Assembly (NCBI GenBank): GCA_029204225.1
Contig: CM055097.1
Coordinates: forward strand, 25,823,039-25,887,038
Length of the DNA: 64,000 nt
Source of the DNA: Diphasiastrum complanatum
Lineage: Eukaryota > Streptophyta > Lycopodiopsida > Lycopodiales > Lycopodiaceae
Direction: 5' to 3'
Shown here: in pieces, positions 11,893-22,800 of the stretch
Numbering within the stretch: position 1 is the stretch's first letter
Layout of the letters: each line of letters starts with the position of its first letter
Made by a program: the position numbers and the translations under genes
The notes under the pieces: generated by a model
Told to the model about the DNA's origin: nothing
Seen by the model: the letters and a program-made list of their open reading frames with translations, nothing else
Databases searched by the model: none

Positions 11893-12950
11893 TCAACCAA
11901 GGAATGGGTCATCAGCCGATGTGACCATATGTGAGCTATTGTCTCTGAGGTGAACGAATTCCTTGATGATGTAGGCCAAATAATTGATAAACCATTCTTG
12001 ATGGCTTGTCATGTGTTGTGTTGCTCCATAATCAAGGAACCATTCCTCAATTTGTTTGACATGGTAATGGTTCACCATGAAGGCATTCTGCTTATCATCA
12101 TCTTCAATATTCTACTTCAAATCAATAGTTGCGTTGGCTTGTTGATCCAACTGTTTGTTGTTGTTGTTGCTGTTGAACTTCAAGATTCGACCGTCCTGAA
12201 TCTCGTAATTCATCCTTTTGCAATATTTGAAGATTATTCTTTTTTTATTCTAAGCAGGCTGCTGATTATGGTTCAGACCTTGCTTTTGTGACTACTTCTA
12301 GTTATTATTGAATTGTTTGACAACCTTCTTCTTCTGTTGCTTCTTCAAATTCTTCTTGGAGAATAGAACTTGTGAGTCGTTGATGAAGGACAAGGATGTT
12401 CAATTCCTTTGAGTTTCCTCCTACATCAGCATTGTTATGATTATGGACAAAGTTATATCCGAGTGACTAAAAATCAACATCACCCAGTTTTCATACGAGA
12501 ACAACAAGTTAGACAATAAGGTCATGATAGCGTTTGAATCTTCGATCACTGAACCTATTGCTGCCATCTGCTCCAACAAACTCTCGAATTGATTAATGTG
12601 ATTCTAAACATAATCACTTTCTGACATTCTGAGTGAGAAGAAAACTCTCCTCAAATGCAGCCTCAAATTGACATCTCTGACTTTGTAAAGTGTACTCAAT
12701 ATATCCCAAGCTTCTTTTGAGGATTGGCCTGTCTGATGTGGCCAATCTATGTGTCGGAGATGTTAAGGGTGATTAAGGCGAAAGCCTTACCATCCTTGAG
12801 CTTTCACTTGTAAATGGCTTGCTCATTGACACTAGAAATTAGCTCGGTACCTTCGACTATTTCCCATATTTTTTTGGCCGTCAACACGAACTTCATCTTG
12901 AATTTCCATAGACAGTAATTTGAACCATCAAGTTTGTCTACCATTAGAGC
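11893..12950 (-). pseudogene. Copia gag-protease remnant (family B, minus orientation)
   Basis: On minus from about 12948: DKLDGSNYCLWKFKM, then gag sequence to about 12100 with stops, then a protease start WFLDYGATQHMTSH (12050-12000). The active-site triplet is DYG instead of DSG. The gag is close to the + copy at 10800, so the two face each other. Confidence 0.8.
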
Positions 12951-13538
12951 ATATTGTTTGCGAATCCATTAGGAAGATGAGTGTTCACATATAGTAGATT
13001 GTGTGACCTTAGGACAATTTAGCTAGTGTCTACTCTACATCAGAACAAGAATATATTATGTATTCGCTATTTGATTGACTGCGTAGATATCAAATAATAT
13101 GTAGTGCCCATTTTGAAAGTTATAGGATTTCATGAAAATTTCCATATATTTACTTATAATAAAAAATCAGCTCAAACAAATTTCATCATACAGTCAACCC
13201 TGCATAAATGTTACCTCTATAAATGTTAACCACACTATCTATTAGTTATTTTTTGTTTACTCAAAATTTTACACATTGTGAAAAAATTCAGATCATAAAT
13301 GATCCAAAACCATAAAGGATCTTTGGTTACAAAAGAAGCTACTCCACCAATCTTGCCAGTGTAGAAAAATCAGCATTTACAGACAAAATAAGACGCAAAC
13401 TCTAATAGAACTTGATCAAACATAAATCAAAACATAAAGTACTATTGATGTCCGTACAAACTAGCAAGCTATTGTATTTCACGTGTGTGGATCCAAAAAT
13501 AACAAATAAATATCATTCTACACATAGAATTGCAAGCA
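12951..13538. other. Unassigned stretch
   Basis: AT-rich, no coding motif. Its right end may include the rest of the LTR that starts (on minus) at 13891, since LTR limits are not fixed. Confidence 0.4.
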
Positions 13539-13891
13539 ATCACAGGTATAGTGCACCAATGGATAGTAGAATCCAAGAGAACCATGTATAAGCATGAAAT
13601 GAGATAGAGAAGAGAGAAGATATGTCCTCCACGAGTTACATCCTTTTATAACAGGTCCATTTGGCTACTTGGTTTTCCCTCCAAAATGTAAATCCTACTA
13701 TTTCTGGGTCTAGATTCAATGTACCCAACATTTAAATTTGAATCTACTCAAACTCGACTTCTAGCTTTCCCACACTTTCAAAAAGTGTTTATTCAAATGA
13801 AATTTAGACTAATAAACTTCGAAAAGTCAAAGTTGGCCTCAATTTGAGAAATATAGAAATGTAGCAAATATAAACCAGTGAATCTTTCACA
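13539..13891 (-). repeat. 3' LTR of copia derivative copy 2
   Basis: On minus it starts TGTGAAAGATTCACTGG right after the polypurine tract and has TTATAAAAGG as a TATA-like box. The far end was not resolved and may lie below 13539. Confidence 0.75.
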
Positions 13892-14230
13892 CTCCCTCTT
13901 CAATTAGTTTTAGCATGGACTTTGATAACACTCCAAGTGATGTCCTATGCTTCATGAACAAGTCCTTTCCCAATGCTTTGGTGAAGATATCAGCTACACA
14001 TTCCCTCGAGGACACATGTTGAAGATCCACCTCCTTTGCAATGACTTGCTCCCTCACAAAATGATATTGCACTTCAATATGACATGAAGAATCACATAGA
14101 ATGTAAATGAGATGATTCCTCCATGCTATCAACTTGGAACTCTTTGAAAAAATACAGCAAACAAATAATAAATGTGAGTGATCAACATTTGCTTGCATAT
14201 TTCCTCCCTCTTTGTCCTTTGTTGCCATGT
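13892..14230 (-). pseudogene. Copia RNase H C-terminus and polypurine tract
   Basis: The minus frame has HIEVQYHFVREQVIAKEVDL, then ADIFTKALG and RTSLGV, the usual copia pol end. AAGAGGGAG (minus, 13892-13900) is the polypurine tract abutting the LTR start. Confidence 0.85.
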
Positions 14231-14239
14231 ATCCACCAT

Positions 14240-14741
14240 CACACTCCATGAATTAGCCTCCATCTCCATCTTGCCACAAGAAACCATCAACCCTTGGAAA
14301 TCCATGAGTAAATGAGTACATCAATGATACTAAAACAACACCACATGACTCCGTAAACCAAGCAAGTTTTACTAGTCCATCTTCAAGATCTACTTGACAC
14401 AAGAAAATGGCCATGAATTCACCAAAAATTGACAATCTTTAAACATTGGCACTAAGTAGCTCAACACTTGAGAACTTAGTCATGGATGAGTGAACCTCCA
14501 ATAGCTTCATTTCCATCAACAAAACCAGCCAAGAATTCTAATACAAATCCAACATCAAAATGATGATCACCAATGTAGCTAGTTTGACCATATCTTGACA
14601 ATTTGCACACATCCACATGAAAATGCTCAAACATGAGACAGAACAAGTAAAGTAAACTTGAAAAACACTTTCTTGCTGTTCCCTTGACCTTACTCGAGTC
14701 TTAAATAACTTGAAAAAATAGATCCATAACATTTTTGCCAA
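14240..14741 (-). pseudogene. Unknown ORF segment of a copia derivative, copy 2
   Basis: On minus: VCKLSRYGQTSYIGDHHFD, FLAGFVDGNEAIGGSL, then SIFGEFMAIFLCQVDLEDGL and FTHGFPRVDGFLWQDGDGG. It has frame breaks but follows the same consensus as copies 1 and 3. It lies between the RT start and RNase H, where RT palm sequence would be expected. Confidence 0.6.
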
Positions 14742-14748
14742 TTGACTC

Positions 14749-15240
14749 TCATTTGATGCTCTTGACTAGCTCCGAATTGCCAGCTTCCCTTTTGACTAGT
14801 TGAAGCCCTTTGAGATCAACCTCTTGATCATTAACTTGACCATCAAAGTCATTGAACAAAATTTGTTTTCCAGATCCATTACTTGCTGTAAAGTCATGAA
14901 AACATCCAAAAGCTTTCTTGACCTTAGGTAACTCCACCAATCTCCATGTTCCATTTTTCATAAGAGCTTGATACTCAAGATCCATTGCTTGGGTCCACTC
15001 CTCTTCTTTCCTTCCTTCATCTACACTTTTAGGTTTATTAAAAGAGGTTAGGAAAGCAACATAATTTCCAGAAACTACTTGCTTACCCTTTTCATCATAT
15101 GTGAGCCTTGATGGTACTTGTCTTTCCCTTGATGTTCTTCTTGGCTTTTGACTTGATGAAGGTCCATCATCATCACCATCTAAAGTAGGATCCTTTACAT
15201 CAACATCAAGAATGCTAGATACATCCAAATCACCATCAAT
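14749..15240 (-). pseudogene. Copia post-integrase linker and start of reverse transcriptase
   Basis: The minus frame has SSSQKPRRTSRERQVPSRLT, then EEWTQAMDLEYQALMKNGTW and LVELPKV, the standard start of the copia RT domain. It then diverges into sequence that is not RT (FNDFDGQVNDQEVDLKGLQ), which is also shared by the copy at 61.8 kb. Confidence 0.8.
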
Positions 15241-15245
15241 CATGC

Positions 15246-15544
15246 TTGAAGCAATCACAAGTATAGTGCACCAATGGATAGTAGAACCCAAGAGAACCAT
15301 GTATAAGCATGAAATGAGATAGAGAAGAGAGAAGATATGTCTCTCCATGAGTTACATCCTTTTATAACAGGTCCAAACCCTATTTGGCCACTTGGTTTTC
15401 CCTCCAAAATGTAAACCCTACTATTTTTGAGTCTAGATTCAATGTACCCAACATTTAAATTTGAATCTACTCAAACTAGACTTCTAACTTTCCCACACTT
15501 TAAGAAATATAATAAATATGACTAAACTAGTTGAATCTTTCACA
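15246..15544 (-). repeat. 5' LTR of copia derivative copy 2 (truncated)
   Basis: Matches 13539-13891, including the leader region around CATGTATAAGCATG and the TATA segment (TTATAA on minus, about 15362). It ends abruptly next to linker coding sequence, showing an internal deletion junction. Confidence 0.75.
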
Positions 15545-15972
15545 CACACATCAAAAGTGTTAATTGCTATATCTTAACATTATTTACTCCCACCTAAAAT
15601 AACTTGACTTGGATACATCTTATTTTACACAAATATGGGGGCTGCGACATTTTAGGATTTAGGATTTATAAAAAATGCTTTTAAACCCGTGAATAGTGCT
15701 TTCAATACACACATGATTTGTTTTCTTCTAGGGCATTTTGCTAGCCTAAACCCCATCACCACCTCTCAGGTCTAACACAAAATCATCATTTTTTCAACAA
15801 TTGTGCAAGGCAAGAATCATCAATTTAGCGACTGCATATTGTTATCCCTCTATATGTGTCAACCCTCTCTATTAGTTAGTTTTCTGCTACTCCCCTTCTT
15901 GTACATTTATCCAAAGTTGACTCTACATCCTTGAGAGCTATTGTAAACATTATCAAAGCATATTAATGCTTA

Positions 15973-16220
15973 GATCAACCCTAGGTGGTAAGAAAGGGAG
16001 TATACATCTCCATGTCACTATGTCATATGGTGGACGCTCATTGAAAAGTCCACACACGATGTCCACTCTAATGTCCACTCTACATGAGACTCAGTGTGAT
16101 CACATCAACCCTAGTTGGTAAGGAAGTGAGTATACATCTCCATGCTTCAAGTGTCACTAGGTCACATGGTGGAACCTCATTGAAAAAGCCACAAGCCAAG
16201 TCAACTCTACATGAGACTCA
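15973..16220. repeat. Imperfect tandem duplication, about 131-bp unit
   Basis: Both units start ATCAACCCTAG and share GTATACATCTCCATG, GGTGGA, CTCATTGAAAA and TACATGAGACTCAG at matching offsets. It lies about 200 bp upstream of the gene's GA-rich leader. Confidence 0.75.
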
Positions 16221-16404
16221 GAGTAAGTGCATGATTAAGAACTAAATTCCCACTAATGTAGCTTTCCAACACTCTAGGTGCTCTAAGTGGAGGTGGGGCC
16301 AATTGGTTTTTTTGGGTGCAATACAGAGGCAAAAATAAATTGTTCTTGATTCTTTTTGGTATAATATTAGAACATTATGTAACATGCATACCGGCATACA
16401 ATAA

Positions 16405-16674
16405 CTCAAAACTGAGAGAGAGAGAGCGAGAGAGAGCTCCCTCGCAATTTGGATCGAGCATGGTTTTCTGGTTTTCTTCTTCTTGCTAAGCGGCCGCGAG
16501 AGCATTCTGCTATTCGCGAATAAGCAAGCAAGTATATTGAGGTTGATGGATACAGGAGGGTAGGAATCAGATGGATCTTTAATATATCTTTAGATCTTAG
16601 GAGACTCTTGTTTGGTGGATCTCTTCGTTCATGGTTTGTTTGGGGGAATCGGCGCAATTGCAAGGAGCACCAAG
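16405..16674 (+). promoter_or_regulatory. Probable 5' leader of the LMBRD2-like gene with GA tract and upstream ATGs
   Basis: A GA-rich tract at about 16411-16436 and a CT-rich stretch near 16470-16485 resemble plant 5' leaders. ATGs occur at 16459, 16542, 16570 and 16631; the last opens a 60-codon frame overlapping the main start and ending at 16813. A leader intron could remove some of them. The transcription start is not visible and no convincing TATA box was found. Confidence 0.4.
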
Positions 16675-16842
16675 ATGTGGCTCTTTTACACGATCTCGCT
16701 ATCCCTTACGCTGGCAATGGTCGCCGCTACGCTCAAATACTTTGCTGCCCCTAGTGTGCCGCTGCACGTGCTCGTCATCGTTGGTTATGCATGGTTCTGT
16801 TCTTTGTCCATAATTGTGCTGGTGCCTGCTGATATCTGGACG
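16675..16842 (+). CDS. LMBRD2: LMBRD2-like gene, coding exon 1 (residues 1-56)
   Basis: Encodes the first two membrane segments (about residues 2-23 and 28-50) and ends in the family motif VPADIWT. The donor is ACG|GTATTG, phase 0. Reading continues open past the donor to 16908, but that part does not resemble the family. Confidence 0.92.
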
Positions 16843-19800
16843 GTATTGCTCGATCCCTATTTTCATGCCGCTTGTGACAATATATTAATAGATAATAATG
16901 TTGCGTAAAGAATAGAAGACGAGACACAATTAAAGAACAGCCATACCGATAGCACAGCCAATTGTACCTGTAAAATACACTTGAAGAAAACTCGTGAAAA
17001 GCAGCTGCGAATCATGTCCCACTATCACATGACTAGATATCTAAATGCTAGACATAAATTGTCTGCAATTTGAGTAAAGTTGTTAAAACCTTCTAGATCT
17101 CTGGATAAAAAGGATAAACTTACGCAATCAGAAGCCTCAATATTCTAGAAATAGAGCAGCTGCAATGGCAATCTAATTTGAACCTAGCATGTTTATGGCG
17201 TTTTTTGGCCAAAGGAGTTAATATGCAATGAGAGCTGTATTAAGCAGTTTCTCATGTATGATAATCTGCAAATCATTTCTGTTTGAAAATTTTAATGCTT
17301 GAAATTTTCATACTTTGAAGAACTATAGTAGCTTGTGAAATCTCAATCAAGCATAAGGGAGCAGGCAGATTTATATCCTTGACCTAGTAACGTATTTTGT
17401 GACTCAACTGCTTTCAGTTGAATTCTGATTGAAAAGAAGTAAGTTTGTTTTGGGTACCTTACCCTTTCTACGAGCTTATAGCGTATTTGATTGCTTAGGT
17501 TGATTCAATTGTCAATTATCTACAAGGTTTCACCCTTAGATTTAAAATTTTTACCTAGGTTTTTTCATGGTACAGATAAGATAAGACAACATTATAAAAC
17601 ACTCTGTTAGCTGGAGATTTGTGTCTTACAAGTGTGAATTGACATATTATTCTTATTTTCTAGTTGGACGATGTATAGACTTGATTACAAGGTAATCTCT
17701 ACATAATTTTCTGATTTTTCATTCAAGTTATTCTCTTGGACGTTAGGCTGGCTGAAGTATATTTGGCATTGTTTTTTGTTTGGAAAGTTATTGTCTCGTA
17801 CTTGGTCCAACAAGAGAGTAGCTTCCTAGGAATGGATTCCAATAGACCTGCAATGAAAATTGCATAGTCCAAAGCATGATCAGAGCTAACCTATCTCTAT
17901 AAGTTCTAGCCATCCATGATTTCACTTCGTGGTACTCTTGGAATTTCTCGTGTCATTTCATACACGACATCATCCTAAAAGACTCCTAGTATCACTTGAA
18001 GAAGCTCTCCATGCGCCAAAATCAATACAATGTGCACAAACATTTGTCAATGAAATCCATATTTGAACAATGGCATCCTTGACAAGATTGAGAGGCAGGG
18101 TGAACGGTGACTAGCTTTGTTGAGGTAGTCCTCTAGCATTCTTTCACAATAGAGCGAGTTTTGGATTATTGACTTAACATAATCCAATCTTCTCCTCAAC
18201 TTTGAAACTAGTGACTAATCACCTCGAGGCATCTTGGTTCTAAGTTGTTGGCGTCCTGTACCACAAGTACCCAAGCTTCACTTGCTCGAACTAAGCATAT
18301 GGCATTGATATGCAATGTGCATAGACATCCTATTATTGTACATCGCCTACCTACTTAAAGAGATTTTCAAATAAGCCCCTCCATTCACAATTTCTAGCCA
18401 ACAAACGAATCAGCCAATTCAAATTGACCGATTTGAATCGGTTGGAAACAATGGCTCTACTATTTCTCTAGGTTTTTAAAATTTACTTCCTTTTCTTAGA
18501 TTGTTGGATTCTTCACCTCGTCCTTCCTTTGAGACCATAACTCACTTGCTACTATTGTCTCCAATAGTTGAGAATCGTAAAGTGATGAGTTTGATTAGAA
18601 GTTGTTGATATGATAGCCTATTTCTTATCGTCTTGCAATAAGCATAAGTTACCAACATTCTTTTTATAAAGCATTTGATTGTAAAGTTGATGATACCGTC
18701 CATAGCATTGATCATTGGAGTTAACTTAATAAAGTGTCCTTTTGTGATTATTATCAATTGACATGAAAAGCAAAAAGTGTGCTTTCAATCAAATAGGCTT
18801 TGGCATACTAGCGATGTGTATTTATTTCAATTACGTGTTGATCAGACTCTTTCAAATGGAAAGAAGGTCGGCATCAAGTTGTTCTGGAGTTGGTCGTACT
18901 GGAGTACTTTTCTTCTTACTTGGTAAGCTTTTCATTTGTATAAATGATTTTGCTCTCAAAGAAGTCCTTCACGACAATCTTTCAACATGCTCTTTGTTAA
19001 TGATTGTCATATTTTGTATGTGATGAGTACCATAAGTGATTTTTTCAATGCATGAAATGAATGTCTGGAAGAGGACCACTTGAGCTACGAAAGTAATAGT
19101 TTATTTACAAGGTTTTCTAAGAATAAGGAAATAAGCACTTTGTTGGACTAGCTTTGCTCTTGTTTTCTTAACTTTATCATGGCTCACTTGCCTTGTATTG
19201 CACTTTTGACTAGATTCACGTTTAACAATAATGAAGAACAAGAATCATGTAACAATCACTCTCCACCCATTCATAGACATATCCAAGATTGCACACATCA
19301 CCCTTTGGCATTGTCATCAAATGAGTGTGTAGAGACACATGCATAGCTGGATCTATGTGCATCAACTGTCTAGACATTGCTGATATCAAGTCGCATAACT
19401 AATATTAGGTCTTGTGCTAGTAAGATAAATGAGACTTCCAACTATTTGACAATACAAAGTAGGATTGCTTGCCATAAACTCATCGTTATTTGCTAGCTTT
19501 GTTCATGCTTATGTGGGAGTTGTGATGACTTTGCATTCTTCCATCTTGAGCCACTTTAGTAGTTTTTGGCATATTTGGTTTGAGATATTCTAATATTATG
19601 CTCTTGTTTTGCCAAATTTCAATGCCTAAGAAATATTGTAAGAGACCCAAATCCATCGTGTCAAAAGTAATAGAAGGCTTGCATTAGATTATATCCACAA
19701 GATATCACAATGATCAAGTCTTCCACATGCAAAACATTAACCCATACAAGGCCTTTTTGAGTTTACATATTTCTTGGTGTTTAGCTATAAAACCTTGTGG

Positions 19801-22800
19801 TTGTTGCACATGGACCTCCTCTTTAGTGCATTTCAGAATTGCCCTTTTCAGAACCGTATGAATTGGCATGAGTTGTGGTTTAAAACCGGGTCCATTCCAA
19901 AAGAATTGGGCGGGAATTTTGTTGCAATTTTTTTTTGATATAGTGCTAAAAATTATCTAATGTCTTTAATGTTTCTTATAGATTTTAGATTGCTAAAGAA
20001 TACCTACAGTTCACTGTTTCTTTTAGAAAGTTGAAACCAAATTAGTGCACATGACAATGGACATGTCAAACTTCACAAACTACAATAATCAATTTTATTG
20101 TCTAGACTCAACAGTGTTCCATCGTCTAGATTCGATGCTCCAACTTCCAGTTATCCATGATCCATCATTAACATCCATCACAAAGTACACCATGAAAACA
20201 TTTGAATACAATATAGAACATTGAAAAGCAAATTCAAAGAATTGTTCATGAAAAGCAAATCAAAGAACCTTTTTTTTTAGGGTCCAATTATTTTTTATTT
20301 GAATTTGACCTGAATGATTTATTGACAAATCGAGATTCGTTCGCCAGCGAATTGCAGTTTGTGAAACATTAGTCCTCTTCTAGGTCACCATTTAGGAATG
20401 TTAATTTTACGTCCACTTGTGGTAGCTTCCATCCATGATGAATAACTCTAATGCAATTAAACTACAAATAGTGGTTAGTTTTAGCATTTGCTGCAAATCT
20501 CTAATGTTTTTTAACAAAATCTACTTCTTTTTCTTGATTCAAGTTTGTATTTAGTTGATTGAGATGGCATGGAGATTGTGCCACTGTTTTAACAGTTTCC
20601 ACTTCTTTGTTGCAGTTTTTCACTAATCCTTTGAAGTTCTTTTATGTGATTGATTAGTCAATCAGCCACATCTACTTTTTTCTTTAATTCCTCTCATTCT
20701 ACCAATTATTCATCTCTTTCTTTTAACTCTTGGATGCGTTTTGATGTCAGATGCATTAGAGATTTAGTGGCCTGGCAAACTGTGTTGATTTATTGTTGTG
20801 CCTTTAGGGCTGATTGCACTGTTGCTAGGGCAAAAGCATCATAATCTATGCATGGTTCCTGTGAACATCCTTTGGCAACTATCCTAGCTTTATATTTGTC
20901 TATGGACCTGTTTGCTCTGCTCTTTATGTGATAGACCCATTTACAATCAACCAAATATTTGCTGGGAGGAAGGATTACAACTTCTCAAGTTTCATTCTTT
21001 GTTATAAAAATTGTGTACATTCCAAATAGTTTTTTTTCCATTTTTTAAAATTTCAGCTTCTTCATATGTGATATGTTCTTTGACTTGCATTAGATTGCTT
21101 ATTAGTGCCAAATTGAATTGTTCAACTCTAACTTTTGCTGAAGTCTTGTAGATCTTCTTTGACTTTCACTTGATTAAGCCTTTCAGGTAGCTTTATCAAT
21201 TTAAAGTCTTTGAGTGTTTCTAGGTACTGTCTAGGAAGTCTATTTGTTGGATTGGTGGAGGTGATTGGCTCTTCAAGACTTGATGTTGACGTTGGAAATT
21301 TAGACTCTTTGACAATATATTGTAATTTAGATTCACTTAAAGGTAGTGGAGTGACAGACTTTATATTTGCTTCCCTGAAGACAACATCTCTGCTTGTATT
21401 AGTCCTTTTATTTGCTATATCACACAAACTATATGCTGTTATGGGCACACGTTTACATACTTCTCTATTAGGATGTTTTGCACCTACTTTTGTGACTCGC
21501 AAGTACTTTATGGTACTATTTTTGCTAGTTTTGGGCCTCTGTTAAAGATAATACAATTTTAAGATCGGACCCTTTTAAAAACATCTAGCATTCTCTTGGC
21601 AAAGTGTATGTAGCAGCCATAGACTCTCATTTCTTAGATTATTGAGTTTGGTATTAAGAGCTTCTTGTAAGGGAGTTCCATATTTCTGTAGATTGAAACA
21701 ATCTACTCATCCTACTCATTTGTTCCTTTTTTTGGGTTTAAACCGGAATGCCATGTCAAAGATTGCACTCATCGTTCAACCATTATTGTTTTGTTTTCTT
21801 CTTGCAGGATTATTGTTCCAATATTACAAGGATATGAAGATGCTGGAGATTTTAGTGTTTCAGAAAGGCTTAAGGCAAGCGTTCAGTTGAATGTTGTATA
21901 CTACTCTAGCGTAGGTGCAATTGGCTTACTTGGAGTTGTCATTTTGATTCTTCTTCATAAGCTACAATGGTAAGATTCTCGAATCTTTCTTTTGGTGGAT
22001 TAAATCATTTTGAGCTACAAGTGCATTTCCTTATTTATTTGCTCATTAGGATATTTCTTGAATAGTTTTTATCCAACAATAGTAGTTTTAATCTAAGCTC
22101 TTTGACAATAAAGTAGTAGTTTCTGTGTCTCCAAGGGCATTTGCATCCTTTTCCTCAAATGAAGTTTTTCTGCTCTTCTTCTCTTAAGACGTGTATTTTG
22201 TCATTTACTTCATGGCATGCACGTCCAATGGCTCAAAGATGATCAGCTTGATGTGCTATAGTATTGGCATCAGTCTCTACGACTGCAAATGTCACATCTT
22301 TCTTTAGACCCCATGTACCCATTGTACAAACATATCTAATCGGTGATATTTTTCAGCTAGCACAACATCTAGTTAGGAGATATATGAGAGTATTTCTTGC
22401 TCTAACTCAAAAATTCTTGTACCTTTTGTAAATTCAGTTTACTTTACTCTACTATGAGAGACGTTCTTTATGCTCCCATGATTCTAATCTAGAATGTCGC
22501 CATTGTGCATGTAGGGATGAGAAGTTCTCCATCTTTTTCATTTTTATGTAAACAAACATTTGAAACCTAGCACAATTTGAAACCTAGCAGTCATCTATTG
22601 TTGCTAAGTTTTAGGCATCCCTCAGCTAACTTGCATGGTTTTCATGTTGTTTTTTCTAGTAACATCTCTTCTTTGACGATCATTACCTTGTGCACTTATT
22701 TAGCTCACATTTAGATGCCCTTATTACACTAGTCTATGTGCCTTTCACTCCGTCGTAGTTACCGACATGTAATTCTAGTGCATTCATCTTGTCTCACAGG

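Larger units (their letters stand above)
13539..15544 (-). mobile_element. Copia deletion derivative with two LTRs, copy 2
   Basis: On minus: a truncated 5' LTR (15544-15246, TGTGAAAGATTCAACTAG start), then directly the post-integrase linker and RT start, then the unknown ORF segment, then the RNase H C-terminus, a polypurine tract and a 3' LTR (13891 down). Gag, protease, integrase and nearly all RT are absent, so it cannot be autonomous. The two LTRs match over about 300 bp with scattered changes. Confidence 0.75.

Noticed and set aside
16612..16908. Longer first exon starting upstream of 16675 and running past 16842
   Set aside because: The upstream start is a TTG, not ATG, and sequence beyond 16842 does not match the family; the GT donor at 16843 joins exon 2 in frame.
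18763..19023. 86-codon + frame covering exon 2
   Set aside because: Wrong frame; the real exon (18846-18922) encodes FWSWSYWSTFLLT in another frame.
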